Origin: Sulfurimonas sp. SAG-AH-194-L11
Lineage (GTDB): Bacteria; Campylobacterota; Campylobacteria; Campylobacterales; Sulfurimonadaceae
DNA length: 32,697 bases
Assembly: GCF_029215995.1 (NCBI RefSeq)
Contig: NZ_JAEMVB010000019.1
Coordinates: 1 to 32,697, forward strand
Direction of reading: 5' to 3'
Part shown: positions 7,954 through 16,028 of the stretch, piece by piece
How the letters are laid out: the number at the start of each line of letters is the position of its first letter
Position numbering within the stretch: position 1 is the first letter of the stretch
Program-made: the position numbers and the translations under genes
Notes under the pieces: generated by a model
The model's database searches: none
What the model was told of the DNA's origin: nothing
Seen by the model: only the letters and a program-made list of their open reading frames with translations

Positions 7954-10677
7954 ATGAGCAAAACCGTTACCGTTATAGATACTTTTGGATTCTTTTTTCG
8001 TAGTTTTTACGCACTCCCACAACACTTAAAAAATAAAGATGGATTCCCAACGGGGCTCCTCACAGGTTTTACAAACTTCATCGCAACACTTACTAAAAAT
8101 CATGATAGTGACTACATTATATTTGCTATAGATACAAAGGGTCCTACATTTCGTAATGAGATAGACCCTAACTACAAAGCAAACCGTTCAGCTCCACCAC
8201 CAGAACTCAGCATGCAACTCCCTATCGCTATAGAGTGGATAGATAAGATGGGTTATAAAACACTTGGTAAAGAGGGTTTTGAAGCGGATGATATGATAGC
8301 GACAGTTGTCCACCTTGCAGAAGAAAAAGGCTATAAGGTACGAGTAGTTTCACATGACAAAGATCTCTACCAGCTTATAAATGATGAAAAAGGTATTGTT
8401 GTTGTAGATGCGATTAAACGAAAACAGATGGATGAGAAAGCCTGTTATGATAAGTATGGTGTTACTGCACAACAGTTTACTGATTATCAGTCTATTCTCG
8501 GCGATAGTGCCGATAATGTTCCTGGTGTAAAAGGGATAGGAAAAGTAGGGGCTGAAAAATTACTCAAAGAGTATGGTGATTTAGATAACATCTATGCTCA
8601 TGTTCAAGAGGTAAAAGGTGCAAACCAGAAAAAACTTAGAGAGTGTAAAGAACAAGCATATATGTCTCGAGAGTTAGTAACACTTAAACGCGATGTATTC
8701 GAAGTAATAGATTTTGAAGAGTATAAGATGGATATTGAAAACCCCTTTGTAAACATTTATGATGAGTTAGTTAAGTATGAGCAAAATGCGATACTTCGTG
8801 TACTTCATGCGAGAAATCAAGTGAGTGATGAAAAACGCGAAAGTGCAAAGCAGGCTGTGGCAGAAGAAGTTGAGGACTATAGTGTAAAGCTAGAGTTCAA
8901 AGCGACACTTCTTACAGATGCCAAAGAGTTAAATACAATAATTGCCAAGTTCACTCCTGATACTATAGTCGCGTTTGATACTGAGACTACTGGACTTGAT
9001 TATGAAAATGACAAACTTGTAGGTTTTAGTTTTTGTACTAATGAAGAAGAGGCATATTATGTTCCTTTTGCACACTTTTACCTTGGAGTTCCTGAGCAGA
9101 TAAGTGAAGATGATGCAAAATCTGCAATCCGTAAGATATTTAATTCTAAAGTTGTGGGGCATAACATCAAGTTTGACTTGCATTTTGTAACTCGCTTTTT
9201 AGAAGATGATAGTTTAGAAGTCTATGCAGATAGTATGGTTCTTGCATGGCTTATAAATTCTAACTCTAGCTTAGCTCTTGATAAACTTAGTGACACACTT
9301 TTAGGTCATAAAATGGTGGCGTTTAAAGATACTGTGAAAAAGGGTGAGACTTTTGCAGGAGTAGAACTCCAAGATGCTTGTAAATATGCAGCAGAAGATG
9401 CCTACATAACTGCAAAACTTTACAATCTGTTTTTAGAGAAGTTAGAACTTCAATCTGCAACTCACTTAATAGATGAAGCCAAAGAGGTAGAGTTTCCTTT
9501 TATTAGAACACTTTTAAGAATGGAAAAAGAGGGTATTGAAGTTGACAGTGCATTTTTGGAGAAGTTTTTAGGTGAAGTTAAAGAGACACTCTCAAGTTTA
9601 ACGCTAAGTATTCACGAGTTAGCTGGTAGTGAGTTTAACATCAACTCGACGAAACAGTTAGGTGTTGTACTTTTTGAGACACTAGGACTTCCTGTTGGGA
9701 AAAAGACAAAAACGGGTTACTCAACTGATGAGAAAGTTTTAAATGGTTTAAAAGATGCCCATGAAATAATCCCTAAACTCTTAGAGTACCGTGAAGTGTA
9801 TAAACTCTACTCAACATATATAGAGCCACTTCTAAAACTAAGCTATGCAGATAAAAAAAGTCGTATCCATACTTCATTTGTTCAAACAGGTACAGCAACG
9901 GGGCGTTTGAGTTCTAAAAATCCTAACCTACAAAATATTCCGACACGTACACCTCTTGGTGCAAAAATCCGTCAGGCATTTGTAGCGGGAGAGGGTAAGA
10001 AACTCATAGGTATAGATTATTCACAAATAGAGCTACGACTACTTGCTCACTATTCACAAGATAGTGTTTTAGTAGCTGCATTTAAAGATGATAAAGATAT
10101 TCACTTACAGACTGCCATAGTTCTTTTTGGAGAAGAAGATGCTCCTGCAAAGCGCTCTATTGCTAAAACAGTCAACTTTGGGCTTCTTTATGGAATGGGA
10201 CCTAAAAAGCTCTCAGATACACTAGGAATCACGACTAAAGAGGCAAAAGCCATCATTGAGAAATACTTTGAGTCATTTCCTACTGTAAAGTCTTACTTTA
10301 GAAGTATAGTTGATAACTCAAAAGAGAAAGGATATGTTGAGACACTCCTTAAACGCCGTCGTTACTTTGACTATGAAAATGCAACACCTATGTTTAGAGC
10401 AGCATACGAGAGAGAAAGTGTAAACTCAGTCTTTCAAGGAAGTGCAGCTGACCTTATAAAACTGAGTATGAATAAAATTCATGACGTTATAGAAAATGAG
10501 AAGCTCAATGCAACTATGCTTTTACAGATTCACGATGAATTAATATTTGAAGTAAATGCCGAGGAAGCTGAGGCTCTTGGAAATAAGTTTAGAGATATTA
10601 TGGATGGTATTATGGAGTTAAATATTCCACTGAAGGCTTCACTTAACATTGGTGATAACTGGAGTGAATTAAAGTAA
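7954..10677 (+). CDS. polA: DNA polymerase I
   Basis: DNA polymerase I fills gaps in repair and replaces Okazaki primers. The protein has 907 residues, normal for the family, and all three domains. The N-terminal 5'-nuclease (about 1-290) has GFEADDMIA and GDSADNVPGVKGIG. The 3'-5' proofreading domain (about 310-500) keeps its acidic residues: DTETTGLD (D342, E344), GHNIKFDLHF and YAAEDAYIT, so proofreading is probably intact. The polymerase domain has motif A DYSQIELR (688-695), motif B with KTVNFGLLYG (from K738) and motif C QIHDELIFE (858-866). The start is the first ATG after the structured element, 23 bp away, with a weak TAGG as ribosome site. Convergent with the globin gene. Confidence 0.97.
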   Translation: MSKTVTVIDTFGFFFRSFYALPQHLKNKDGFPTGLLTGFTNFIATLTKNHDSDYIIFAIDTKGPTFRNEIDPNYKANRSAPPPELSMQLPIAIEWIDKMGYKTLGKEGFEADDMIATVVHLAEEKGYKVRVVSHDKDLYQLINDEKGIVVVDAIKRKQMDEKACYDKYGVTAQQFTDYQSILGDSADNVPGVKGIGKVGAEKLLKEYGDLDNIYAHVQEVKGANQKKLRECKEQAYMSRELVTLKRDVFEVIDFEEYKMDIENPFVNIYDELVKYEQNAILRVLHARNQVSDEKRESAKQAVAEEVEDYSVKLEFKATLLTDAKELNTIIAKFTPDTIVAFDTETTGLDYENDKLVGFSFCTNEEEAYYVPFAHFYLGVPEQISEDDAKSAIRKIFNSKVVGHNIKFDLHFVTRFLEDDSLEVYADSMVLAWLINSNSSLALDKLSDTLLGHKMVAFKDTVKKGETFAGVELQDACKYAAEDAYITAKLYNLFLEKLELQSATHLIDEAKEVEFPFIRTLLRMEKEGIEVDSAFLEKFLGEVKETLSSLTLSIHELAGSEFNINSTKQLGVVLFETLGLPVGKKTKTGYSTDEKVLNGLKDAHEIIPKLLEYREVYKLYSTYIEPLLKLSYADKKSRIHTSFVQTGTATGRLSSKNPNLQNIPTRTPLGAKIRQAFVAGEGKKLIGIDYSQIELRLLAHYSQDSVLVAAFKDDKDIHLQTAIVLFGEEDAPAKRSIAKTVNFGLLYGMGPKKLSDTLGITTKEAKAIIEKYFESFPTVKSYFRSIVDNSKEKGYVETLLKRRRYFDYENATPMFRAAYERESVNSVFQGSAADLIKLSMNKIHDVIENEKLNATMLLQIHDELIFEVNAEEAEALGNKFRDIMDGIMELNIPLKASLNIGDNWSELK

Positions 10678-10683
10678 AACCTT

Positions 10684-10714
10684 AGAGCTTATGCTTGTGC
10701 ATATAGCTCTTTTT
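10684..10714 (+). terminator. Intrinsic terminator of polA
   Basis: AGAGCTTATGC pairs with GCATATAGCTCT around a TTGT loop (one bulged base) and is followed by a run of five Ts (10710-10714). It lies 7 bp after the polA stop and overlaps the last codons of the convergent globin gene. Confidence 0.65.
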
Positions 10715-11117
10715 CTCTAGTAATTAAAATGTCAGCTAGAAAGAAATATGCTTCCTCCCATGCATCAAGTACTTCATCAGTTGCTATATCACCTAAGACA
10801 TCCTTAATCGCTTTTAACAAAGAGCTACCGACCATCGGGTAATGTTCCTTTTGAATATTTTTTAAAACATGTATGCTTGTAATTCTTTCAATTGTATATG
10901 AAAGAGTCTCTATATTTTCAATATTTTTAGCATAAGTAGCAATAGCTACAGCTAGTTTTTTATGTAAAGATGAATCAGCCCCTTTAAAAAGTACTTTTAT
11001 TTGTGGAAAGTCACTAAATAGTATTGTGTACATTTTTTGAGATATAGCTTCTGCATTGACTGCAACTGGGGCAGCTGTCACTTTTATAATTTGTATAGTT
11101 CTGTTGGATAATTTTAT
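10689..11117 (-). CDS. Single-domain globin (Cgb-like), apparent AUA start
   Basis: This is a single-domain haemoglobin resembling Campylobacter Cgb, which detoxifies nitric oxide. KEHYPMVGSSLLKAIK and the likely proximal histidine in ITSIHVLKN (H83 of 142) match the family; Y30 is the expected B10 tyrosine and F44 the likely CD1 phenylalanine. The first conventional start is GTG at 11081, but it lacks a Shine-Dalgarno and removes most of helix A. The frame upstream reads KLSNRTIQIIK, the expected globin N-terminus. It is preceded by AAGGA (11128-11124) six bases before an ATA codon (11117-11115). No ATG, GTG or TTG lies between that and an in-frame stop at 11135-11133. I therefore place the start at ATA, giving 142 residues, the family's usual size. 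Alternatives are GTG at 11081 or a damaged ATG. Confidence 0.8.
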   Translation of the reverse strand: MKLSNRTIQIIKVTAAPVAVNAEAISQKMYTILFSDFPQIKVLFKGADSSLHKKLAVAIATYAKNIENIETLSYTIERITSIHVLKNIQKEHYPMVGSSLLKAIKDVLGDIATDEVLDAWEEAYFFLADILITREKELYAQA

Positions 11118-11141
11118 AGCTTTTCCTTTATATTAAAATTT

Positions 11142-11147
11142 ATTATA
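11142..11147 (-). promoter_or_regulatory. Putative -10 box of globin gene
   Basis: On the minus strand TATAAT occupies 11147-11142. A start around 11135 would give a leader of about 18 nt to the ATA codon, with the AAGGA ribosome site inside it. The spacing supports the ATA start better than the GTG 36 bases further on. Confidence 0.45.
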
Positions 11148-11171
11148 ACATAAAATAATTAATAAATGCGA

Positions 11172-11432
11172 CTACTTATTAGTCAGTTTATATACATAAG
11201 AAAAAACTTCGGCTATAGCCTTGTACATCTCCGCTGGAACTTCACGGTCAACTTCTAGCTTTGAGAGCATCTCAACAAGGTCTTCATCTTTTTTGATAGG
11301 AATATCATGCAGTTGTGCAATTTTTATAATGTTTTGAGCGGTAAATCCTTCACCTTTTGCCGTTACTTTTGGGGCAGAGGATGAGGCACTGTCATATACT
11401 AGTGCTACTGCTTTTTCTCTTTTTAGACTCAT
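11172..11432 (-). CDS. FlhX-like stand-alone FlhB C-terminal domain
   Basis: This 86-residue cytoplasmic protein corresponds to the C-terminal cytoplasmic domain of the flagellar export switch FlhB (EscU/YscU family) without the membrane domain. It begins KREKAVALVYD, as FlhB does before its cleavage site, and ends in a helical EVPAEMYKAIAEVFSYVYKL segment. Where FlhB has the self-cleaving NPTH, this protein has SAPKVTAKG, so it cannot cleave itself; it resembles the already cut C-terminal fragment. Homologues known as FlhX occur in Campylobacterota and can partly replace FlhB's C-terminal domain. The start overlaps the stop of the FliK-like gene by 4 bp (ATGA), showing translational coupling. 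Confidence 0.82.
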   Translation of the reverse strand: MSLKREKAVALVYDSASSSAPKVTAKGEGFTAQNIIKIAQLHDIPIKKDEDLVEMLSKLEVDREVPAEMYKAIAEVFSYVYKLTNK

Positions 11433-12709
11433 GCTTTTGCCTCAAATCCTGCATTTAACTCTTGGCTATATTCATTGTAAGCAGAAGTTACAGGAGCAGT
11501 ATCATCTAAAAAACGGATACTTATAGGCATTATATTTTCTCCTATGAGTTGGCGTTTAAGTGTGCCTATATTTTCTTGGAGTATTTTTTTCAACTCTTTA
11601 CTCTGTGCACTTATATTTATGTTTAACTGATTTTTTTCAAACATACCTAAACGTAATTTTAGACTACCATACTCTTTGAGGTTTAACTCTATATCTGTAA
11701 AAAACCTATCATCTTTGCTACTTTTTATTGTGATATTTCCATCCTCTAAAGCATCCCATGTGTAGGGAATATAAAGGGAAGTTGCATTAGATAGTTGTGA
11801 AAGTAGTTGATGGTAGTCTATCTGTAGTGTGAGTTTATCTATCTGTTTTAAGAGTTCCATTTTATTTGGTGAGCTAGAGTTTTTTATCTCCTCTTGAGCT
11901 TTAAGTAAGAGTGCTTTTAGGTCCTGAGAAAAGAGTTCTTTAGCTGAGGCTTGTGTGTAGAGTGATTCTGGTTTATTCAAAAGGTTTATCTTATCAAAAA
12001 GGCTTTTAGTCTCTTTTGAAAAAAGTACATCATTTGGCTGTAACTGTCTCTCAACTGGAGAGTTCAAACGCTGGGAAAACTGTTCTAAAATATTTTGAGT
12101 ATTTTTACTTAAAGTTGTGAGAGAACTTAAATCACTTTTGAGAGATGTCAGTAAATCTTTGTTGGATATATTTTTAAACATATCAGATGCAAGTAGTTCT
12201 TTGAGTTGTCTATTTATAGTCTCAACATTGGCGAGTTTTGTAGCATCTAAAACTTTTGTAAGTTCGCTTAGAGCAGATTTTAGAGCTACTTGAGGTGTTT
12301 GTAGATTTTTTATTTTATTTTCTAAAAAGAGTCCAGAATTTTCTATTTTTGTTTTTAAATCTACTTCACTAATGTTTTTAATGTTACTTAAAAAAGATGT
12401 AAGTTGTTTCTCTAAAGGAAGAGGATTTTTCTCTTTTTGGAGTGTTTGGTATAGCTCTTTAATGCTACTACTAACACTACTAAGATCCTTAAAAGTAGGG
12501 TTTTCTTTGAGTAAAGCAAGTAGCTTCTTATCACCACTAGAATCTTTTGTACTCTGCTCTAAAAGTGTGCTAACTATAGACTTTAAGTCCTTCCCTTTAG
12601 AGAGTGTTTCTAACTCTTTGGGTGTAATTGATTTTAGTACTTCACTCAGTGCTTTATTTGTATTTGCTAGAACGATATTGAGTGATTTTGAAGTATTAAA
12701 ATTTATCAT
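11429..12709 (-). CDS. FliK-like flagellar hook-length control domain protein
   Basis: This 426-residue, lysine- and leucine-rich helical protein has a C-terminal domain (about residues 320-410) matching the Flg_hook domain of FliK: 'IELNLKEYGSLKLRLGMF', 'LNINISAQSKELKKILQENI' and 'LKRQLIGENI'. The long N-terminal part (1-310) is serine/leucine-rich, without membrane segments, and has no clear enzyme motif. In FliK the C-terminal domain contacts the FlhB cytoplasmic domain to switch export substrates. Here the gene overlaps an FlhB C-terminal-domain gene by 4 bp, which strongly suggests the two products interact. It may be a second FliK-like factor rather than the main hook ruler. Confidence 0.72.
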   Translation of the reverse strand: MINFNTSKSLNIVLANTNKALSEVLKSITPKELETLSKGKDLKSIVSTLLEQSTKDSSGDKKLLALLKENPTFKDLSSVSSSIKELYQTLQKEKNPLPLEKQLTSFLSNIKNISEVDLKTKIENSGLFLENKIKNLQTPQVALKSALSELTKVLDATKLANVETINRQLKELLASDMFKNISNKDLLTSLKSDLSSLTTLSKNTQNILEQFSQRLNSPVERQLQPNDVLFSKETKSLFDKINLLNKPESLYTQASAKELFSQDLKALLLKAQEEIKNSSSPNKMELLKQIDKLTLQIDYHQLLSQLSNATSLYIPYTWDALEDGNITIKSSKDDRFFTDIELNLKEYGSLKLRLGMFEKNQLNINISAQSKELKKILQENIGTLKRQLIGENIMPISIRFLDDTAPVTSAYNEYSQELNAGFEAKA

Positions 12710-12731
12710 GCTTTAGTATATCGTATTTTGG

Positions 12732-12737
12732 TATAAT
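12732..12737 (+). promoter_or_regulatory. Putative -10 box of ThiE-like gene
   Basis: GGTATAATAA lies in the 54-bp divergent gap. It is followed by a clear GAGGGA ribosome site (12751-12756) and the ATG at 12764. Confidence 0.5.
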
Positions 12738-12763
12738 AAATTAAAATTACGAGGGAGAAAATA

Positions 12764-13288
12764 ATGATAAAAAGTTATCTTATAACTGCTACACCTTCGT
12801 TTATGCAACTGAAAAAACATCGTCCTGCATTTGCACTCTATCGGGATAAAGAGACATCAGAGTACTCTTTTCATGCACAAAATTTTATACAAATATGTAA
12901 AACTATACCAAATCTTAAAGCATTTTTGCATCAAGACTATAAACTCGCACAGAGGCTTAATGCAAGTGGTGTACATCTAACATCTTTACAGTTTGATACA
13001 ATAGTTTTAGCTAAAGAGTTAGGTTTAGAGGTCATCATCTCTTGTCATAGTGAAGAAGATGTCAAAAAAGCAGAAGAGTTAGGTGCAGATTATGTGACAT
13101 ATAGTCCTATTTTTTCTACACCAAACAAGGGAAAACCTAAGGGTGTAGAGGATTTAAAAAACCTTGTTAACGCTACATCACTGAAAGTTTTTGCTCTTGG
13201 TGGAATCATAAGCCCAGAACATGTAAATGCAGTACAAAAAAGTGGAGCATATGGTTTTGCTTCTATTCGTTACTTCTCTCCAAGCTAG
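12764..13288 (+). CDS. Thiamine phosphate synthase-like (ThiE/TenI family)
   Basis: This TIM-barrel protein of the ThiE/TenI family is 174 residues, against about 205-215 for true ThiE. Family signatures are SGVHLTS (69-75), SCHSEEDVKKAEELGADYV (93-111), SPIFSTPNKGKP (114-125) and ALGGIISPEHV (144-154). The ThiE pyrophosphate motif near the N-terminus (VQLREK-like) is replaced by FALYRDKET, and part of the barrel is missing. It could therefore be a TenI-like or divergent enzyme rather than a functional thiamine phosphate synthase. A strong ribosome site supports the start. No other thiamine gene is nearby. The gene converges with the TonB receptor gene and overlaps its end by 4 bp. Confidence 0.75.
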   Translation: MIKSYLITATPSFMQLKKHRPAFALYRDKETSEYSFHAQNFIQICKTIPNLKAFLHQDYKLAQRLNASGVHLTSLQFDTIVLAKELGLEVIISCHSEEDVKKAEELGADYVTYSPIFSTPNKGKPKGVEDLKNLVNATSLKVFALGGIISPEHVNAVQKSGAYGFASIRYFSPS

Positions 13289-15400
13289 AAGTTATAACTA
13301 TACGTAAGATAGTAGTTTGTACCCTCTCTTAAAACACCACCTGGTAGTGTGTAGTAATAACTAGGTAATCTAACCTCTTCATTAAAAATATTTTTAATAC
13401 TAAGACGAAGTTCTGAGTTGTTTAAGAAGTTATAAGTGATCGTCTCATCTACTAAATGATACTCTTGAACTGGTGTATCTCTGTTAGTGCTTACAACCCA
13501 TAAAAGTTTTGTTTTTGTTGTTTGGGAGTAGTACTGCCAAGTTGTTCCAAAAGAGAGCGCTTTAAGAGGATGAAAAATATACATTGCTTTTAACATAAGC
13601 TTGGAAATATCTGGCATATCTTGGTCTATCTCTACTGAGTCATCTTCAGCAGGAACTGTATACCCAGCTTCTATATAAGAAGCATTGAAGTACAGATTAT
13701 GCGTCTGTTGTGTCTTAAAAAAGTACTCAAATTCAAGACCCTTACTTGTTCTTGGTTTCATATTCTGATAACCAGGGATAGTAGTGGACTTTTCTTCTAA
13801 ATCTATAACATTTGTAAGTGTTGAGTAGTAGAGGTTAAGTGCAAACTTATTGTGAAAATTTGGTTTGTAGATGATAGCGGTTTCATAGGTGTTTGTCTCT
13901 TCAGGTTTAAGTGAAGTATTACCTGCTCTATAACCAATATGACCATTAGTATACTCTTCTGTAAAAGTAGGTGCTCTAAACGCAGAACCATACAGCAACT
14001 TAAAGATAAGAGCATCATTAGCTCTATAAACTAGACCAAGTCTCGCACTATAGTTCATCCCTATGTCGGAGTAGTAGTCTGCTCTAGCTCCTGCTACAAA
14101 ATCTAGACTCTTATTAACAGAGATAAGGTCTTGTATATGTGCATAAGATATAGTTCTATTCGTATTTGAAAAAATATCTGTTGAGTTTACATCTTGCCAG
14201 TAAGCAGGTTCTTTTTCTGCTCTAAATGGAAAATACTGATAATTAGGACTTGTTACAATAGTGTTGTAGTTTTGTGTGATAGCATTTTCAGCACTACTGT
14301 AAAAATCATTTCTACTCATACTAACACCACGAATACCTAAACCGATAGATATATCGTTTGAAAATATCTCAGGTAGTGTAAGTATAGCTTCCGCTTCTAT
14401 GTTTTCTTCAGTTTGAGCATCCCTTACATAAAAAGCCTCTTGCATATCTACACCAACTACTCCAAAGGCACTAGCAATATCTGAGACACTGTTACTAAGA
14501 TAACCACTTATATCAGACTGTCTATTTGAGTAGTTGAGTTTTGTTTGGAGTGAAAAATCATTAAAATCTTTTTTATAAGAGAGTTGAGCAAAAAAATACT
14601 CCTCTTCTCTTCCCTTGATTAGGTTCAACTGTACCTTTTCTAAGATAAAAATTTCCATAATGTGAAGACTTATAGCGTGTTAAAAACTCTAAGCCTCCAT
14701 TTTGGATTTTAAAGCCTAGGGAGAGGTTTCTCATAGCTTCATCTGTAGTTTGTCCATTATCTTTTAACTCTTTTGTATTTTTAGAGTAGTAAGCATCTGC
14801 AGCAAATTTCCAATCACCTAGAGTATTATGAATATTAGTACCCATAGTTCCATAGTTGTAACTACCAATACCTGTATAGAGTTGTTGTATGTCCCCCGCA
14901 TTTCCAAGTTTAGTGATGATATTTACAGCACCATAAAAAGCACCTGCACCATAAATAGTAGAGCCAGGACCACGGAGAACTTCTATACGCTCAACAAGTT
15001 GCATAGGAAAGTCCATATAAAAACCACTAGTTCCCGCTGCTTCATTGTTAATAGCAACACCATCTACTAGTATTTTTACCTTATCGGAGATAAAAGAGTT
15101 TGGATTTTTAAAGCCTCGAACGGTAGTAATGGGCTGTCCAAGTATACTCATCTGCATTTGAATACCAGGTAACATACCAAGTGCTTCACCGATGTTGATA
15201 ATACCACCATCTAAAAAGGTCTGTGCATCTATGACTGTTACTACAGAAGGTAAATAGTCTACATTTGCTGATTTTTTGGTTGCGATGTCACTAGCATTAT
15301 GAAGAAGAGATTCGAAATCTTCAAAATCTTCAGTTTGAGATGCCTGTAACTGATTTGTAAGAGCGAAGATACTTATAAAAATTAGAAGTCTTTTGTTCAT
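13285..15400 (-). pseudogene. TonB-dependent outer-membrane receptor, interrupted by a 1-base frameshift
   Basis: This gene encodes an outer-membrane TonB-dependent receptor in two frames. The N-terminal part (15400 to about 14590) has a signal peptide (LLIFISIFALTNQLQAS) and a complete plug domain (SVVTVIDAQ, TTVRGF, VERIEVLRGPGSTIYGAGAFYGAVNIIT). The C-terminal part is the beta-barrel and ends in the usual aromatic residue (YSYNF). The frames meet at a run of seven Ts on the coding strand (A7 at 14590-14596). Removing one T joins GVFF to AQLSYKKDF without loss and gives a normal 704-residue receptor. The gene is thus either phase-variable by slippage, recently broken, or affected by a sequencing error. 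The ligand is not evident. It is divergent from a YfiR-like/kinase/GGDEF operon, which may sense it or its cargo. Confidence 0.85.
14590..14596 (-). repeat. Homopolymer tract A7/T7 at the receptor frameshift
   Basis: Seven As on the plus strand (seven Ts in the gene) sit exactly where the two receptor reading frames must be joined. Six would keep the gene open. This is a plausible slippage site. Confidence 0.7.
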
Positions 15401-15428
15401 GTTGTTTCCTAGAAGTTCGCTCTTATGT

Positions 15429-15449
15429 TATAATCATTAAGAAATTATA
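15429..15449. promoter_or_regulatory. Overlapping divergent promoters within a perfect inverted repeat
   Basis: TATAAT (15429-15434, plus) and its mirror ATTATA (15444-15449, TATAAT on minus) are separated by nine bases. The plus box would serve the YfiR-like operon (start 15471), the minus box the TonB receptor gene (start 15400). Expected transcription starts cross over each other, so the two polymerases could not occupy the site together. Confidence 0.5.
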
Positions 15450-15470
15450 GCTAAAAAGAGAATTAATTCA

Positions 15471-16028
15471 ATGTTTAAAATTTTTCGTTTTATTCTTATT
15501 TTTATACTTTTTATGAATCCACTGAGCATTAGTGCATCCAATTATGATAATGATCTTCTTAACATTTATTCAAAACTTATGCCCCGTTTTATCTTAATGA
15601 GTAGTTTAAAAGAAAAATTACAAGACAAAATGTCTCTGTGTATAGTAAGTGATGTAGAAGATGAAAAGTATGTAGAGATTTTAATCGCTAAGAGTAAGAA
15701 GAACTATCCTCATGGAATAAAAAACTATGAAATTGTTTTTATTAGAAGTTCTTATGAGAATATACAAGAGTGCAAGAATACACAATTAGCCTTTTTATTT
15801 AACACAAATAGTAAAAATATAGAACATTTTACACTGTTTTCACATAAACATACTATGCTAACAGTCGGATACTCTCCTGAAACTCTTGAAATGGGCAGTG
15901 ATATTTCACTATTTATAGGAAGGAAAATTCAACCATACATTAACACTGAGACTATTAGAGAAAAAAATATTACTTTAGAAAATATTCTTTACAGAATATC
16001 TAAAATATATTTAGAGAAGGATGAGTAG
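15471..16028 (+). CDS. YfiR-like periplasmic protein
   Basis: This 185-residue exported protein has an N-terminal signal peptide (hydrophobic 5-20, cleavage near ISASN). The rest fits the YfiR (DUF4154) family: a beta-strand/helix domain with SLCIVSD early on, then 'ECKNTQLAFLF', 'TMLTVGYSPETLEMGSDISLFI' and a C-terminal 'ENILYRISKIYLEK', matching the pattern in which YfiR proteins end in an LLKLA-type helix. YfiR of Pseudomonas holds the membrane cyclase YfiN inactive from the periplasm. Here the next gene is a membrane histidine kinase with a periplasmic domain (overlap TAGTG), then a REC-GGDEF cyclase. The protein probably modulates the kinase. Sequence similarity is weak, so the family call is moderate. 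Confidence 0.68.
   Translation: MFKIFRFILIFILFMNPLSISASNYDNDLLNIYSKLMPRFILMSSLKEKLQDKMSLCIVSDVEDEKYVEILIAKSKKNYPHGIKNYEIVFIRSSYENIQECKNTQLAFLFNTNSKNIEHFTLFSHKHTMLTVGYSPETLEMGSDISLFIGRKIQPYINTETIREKNITLENILYRISKIYLEKDE

Noticed and set aside
12372..12716. 114-codon plus-strand frame inside the FliK-like gene
   Set aside because: It is antisense to a gene with a clear domain and a coupled neighbour; its translation is serine/leucine/phenylalanine-rich, as expected for a shadow frame.
12710..12731. TATACT box on the minus strand for the FliK-like gene
   Set aside because: It lies only about five bases from the ATG, so it would require a leaderless transcript; not enough support.
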